This document shows, one piece after another, positions 31,209 to 32,557 of a stretch of DNA of 32,557 nucleotides. Origin of the DNA: Pseudovirgaria hyperparasitica (lineage: Eukaryota > Ascomycota > Dothideomycetes > Acrospermales > Acrospermaceae); NCBI RefSeq assembly GCF_010093815.1, contig NW_022985560.1, forward strand, positions 1-32,557. The letters run 5' to 3'. A program made the translations under genes and the position numbers. The notes under the pieces are model-generated. The model made no database searches. It was not told the DNA's origin and saw nothing but the letters and a program-made list of their open reading frames with translations. Positions within the stretch are counted from its first letter, which is position 1. The number at the start of each line of letters is the position of its first letter.

Positions 31209-31709
31209 TTGGCCCAATACGTCTACCCACAACACCTATTATCCCTTCTCTATGTTAACTAATCCCTTTATAAGGTGAACTATTACTATCGTCTTTATCG
31301 ATATAAGGTTTACGGTATCCTACTTATATTATTATCTTCGTGTAAGGCGTTCCTAAAGTGGTATACTTATGTGGCCATATTTATAAATAACAGCTATGGT
31401 AGTACTAAACAGGTTATATTTATCGTTTTTGAACTCTTCTTTACTACTTCATCTAGCCCTATTTTATATCCTATTCCCCTAAGACATTTTCGAGTCGCGC
31501 TATCACCCGTGTTAGTATATGCATGCTTTTTACGGCTACTTTTAAGAGGCTAGCCCCTAGCGACTCCGGACTCCCTATTTTCCGGACTCGTAGCTTTGAT
31601 CTAGTAAGTCTAGACTACCTTATTAGGCACGCTATATACTTCCCCTAAGCTAGTTTCGGAGTCCTAATCTCCCCCTATAAGTTCGTAGTCCGGGTACGAC
31701 CTCTAAAAT
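31209..31709 (-). other. Element C 5' leader
   Basis: About 500 bp between the 5' LTR and palindrome copy 7. A + strand frame at 31275-31553 (92 codons) is antisense and probably a shadow. The sequence next to the LTR (AATTTTAGAGGTCGTACCCGG in part, read on the - strand) does not start TGG, and no primer-binding tRNA can be named. Confidence 0.5.
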
Positions 31710-32081
31710 TATAGTAAGCTATTGCCACGTGTGTCCCTTTTATAAATGGCTATGTTCCTAGTATAGTAGTCGCGACGAACTCATAAGTATCTCTTCTAGG
31801 TATTATGAGTTCTCTTTAAACGCACGACTTCTTATTAGTTCTCTTTTACGATAGGATAGGTCTATATAATACTCTTAATCAATTCTTTAATAGCTAAGCC
31901 TAATAATCAATACCTATAGAGGCCCATGAACGTAAGAAAAGGTCGAATAGTCGAATATTAGTGATGGGGGAAGCGCGCCGAGCAGAATGACTAAGGAAAA
32001 CGCCCTCCTTAAATATACAATGAAGCCATGTAATCGAGCCAGGGACACATACATGTAGGGCTGTAGGAGCGGCCTTCCACA
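31710..32081 (-). repeat. Element C LTR (5' in sense)
   Basis: 372 bp, TATAGTAAG...CTTCCACA, same length as the other LTR. It keeps several CA/TG sites (CACATACATG) that have become TA in the left copy. Confidence 0.93.
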
Positions 32082-32557
32082 CTATCTAATAGGATTTAAA
32101 AGTTCTAATATCTATAAACTATATAACCTAGAGTCTAATAAAGTTATCTATGCTAGAGACTATAAAGTATTAGAAGGATACTTTTATACACCTAATAATT
32201 ATAAGAATATTTAAGAAATATACTCTAATATAGATAACTTTAAGAACTCTAGTAGAATAGAGAAGTCTAGTTCTACTTCTACTTCTACTTCTACTTCTAC
32301 TTCTACTTCTACTTCTACTTCTACTTCTACTCTAAATAATACTTCTATAATTATAGAAGATTTAGAGAAAGAAGAATTAGAATATATAAATAATACTAGC
32401 TATAAAGATATATATAATAGTCTAGTATATTATAATATTCTAAATACGTCTATTATAGAACCAAAGTCTTATAAAGAGGTATTATTACACCCTAATAAGA
32501 ACCTCTACTTAGAAGCTATGAAAGTAGAGGTAGATACTCTTATTAAAAATAATACCT
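32082..32557 (+). pseudogene. Copia polyprotein fragment: post-integrase region to start of RT, runs off the window
   Basis: In one + strand frame the sequence reads GFKSSNIYKLYNLESNKVIY then ARDYKVLEGYF, the conserved stretch that follows the Copia integrase core. A Ser-Thr linker comes next, then EPKSYKEVLLHPNKNLYLEA and MKVEVDTLIKNNT, the opening of Copia RT. There is one internal TAA near 32212 (expected CAA); otherwise the frame is open to the window edge. Its left end is cut by element C at 32081. Orientation is opposite to the Copia fragment at 18715-19564, so they are not halves of one simple insertion. It may be part of a fairly intact element to the right. Confidence 0.85.
32271..32331 (+). 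repeat. Hexanucleotide microsatellite (TTCTAC)10 coding Ser-Thr
   Basis: About ten uninterrupted TTCTAC units, in frame within the Copia polyprotein, encoding a (Ser-Thr)n linker between the integrase region and RT. Confidence 0.95.

Larger units (their letters stand above)
20644..32081 (-). mobile_element. Large Gypsy retrotransposon C, 11,438 bp, with an extra 3' ORF
   Basis: Two 372-bp direct repeats (20644-21015 and 31710-32081) with degraded TG...CA ends flank gag-protease, RT-RNase H-integrase and a third long frame, all in sense on the - strand. A purine tract GGGCCGGGGAGG abuts the 3' LTR (about 21032-21020). The polymerase box FLDDLGIKG-type and the RNase H motif belong to a Gypsy lineage distinct from A. 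Three palindromes lie inside, each at or near the edge of a coding block. The flanking five bases differ (AATAC left, CTATC right), so no target duplication survives. CA and TG are almost absent, while CG is abundant. Confidence 0.9.

Noticed and set aside
20644-32081. CRISPR-like or bacterial-type repeat array
   Set aside because: The repeats are two LTRs, a few palindromes and short tandem units; there is no regular repeat-spacer pattern and the window is eukaryotic.

Overview
The window begins at a chromosome end. Bases 1-124 are a C-rich array of the TTAGGG-type telomere repeat, so the left edge is the telomere and the sequence runs inward. About 550 bp of ordinary-composition DNA follows and holds one possible small spliced gene. 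From about 890 to the right edge nearly everything is transposable element. The DNA carries the signature of repeat-induced point mutation (RIP): CA and TG dinucleotides are almost absent, TA is in great excess, CG largely survives in the younger copies, and in-frame stops are mostly TAA/TAG where CAA, CAG or TGG is expected. TTAGGG telomeres, introns of about 50 nt, a chromodomain Gypsy element, a Tad-like LINE and RIP together point to a filamentous ascomycete (Pezizomycotina). The species cannot be told from the sequence.

The layout is a nest. The oldest readable element is a Gypsy element on the + strand (called B): gag at about 2780-3081 and 11098-12010, protease at about 12160-12470, and reverse transcriptase (RT) at 12760-12856 and 18150-18714. 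It is interrupted twice. An 8,011-bp chromodomain Gypsy element on the - strand (A, 3082-11092) sits in its gag, with 240-bp LTRs and a perfect 5-bp target duplication (ATAGA). A 5,279-bp LINE on the - strand (12871-18149) sits inside a conserved RT motif, with a 14-bp target duplication. A 5'-truncated copy of the same LINE lies at 967-1652.

Right of B come the 3' end of a Copia element on the - strand (18715-19564), the 5' end of a second LINE on the + strand (19565-20643), an 11.4-kb Gypsy element on the - strand (C, 20644-32081, 372-bp LTRs), and the middle of another Copia element on the + strand that runs off the window (32082-32557). The flanks of C belong to two different elements and show no target duplication, so this part looks rearranged.

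Three things go beyond a normal RIP graveyard. (1) Element C carries, between integrase and 3' LTR, a third long reading frame of about 1,000 codons. It has an HxD ... H(x8-10)R pattern like that of 2-oxoglutarate/Fe(II) dioxygenases. (2) Element A carries, antisense to its own pol, what looks like a four-exon gene with fungal introns. (3) A near-perfect 31-bp palindrome occurs seven times, at or near coding-segment boundaries, in both the LINE family and the unrelated LTR element C.

All coding calls were made by eye-translating the two strands. No database search was possible. Element domain boundaries are approximate; LTR and target-duplication coordinates were read base by base.
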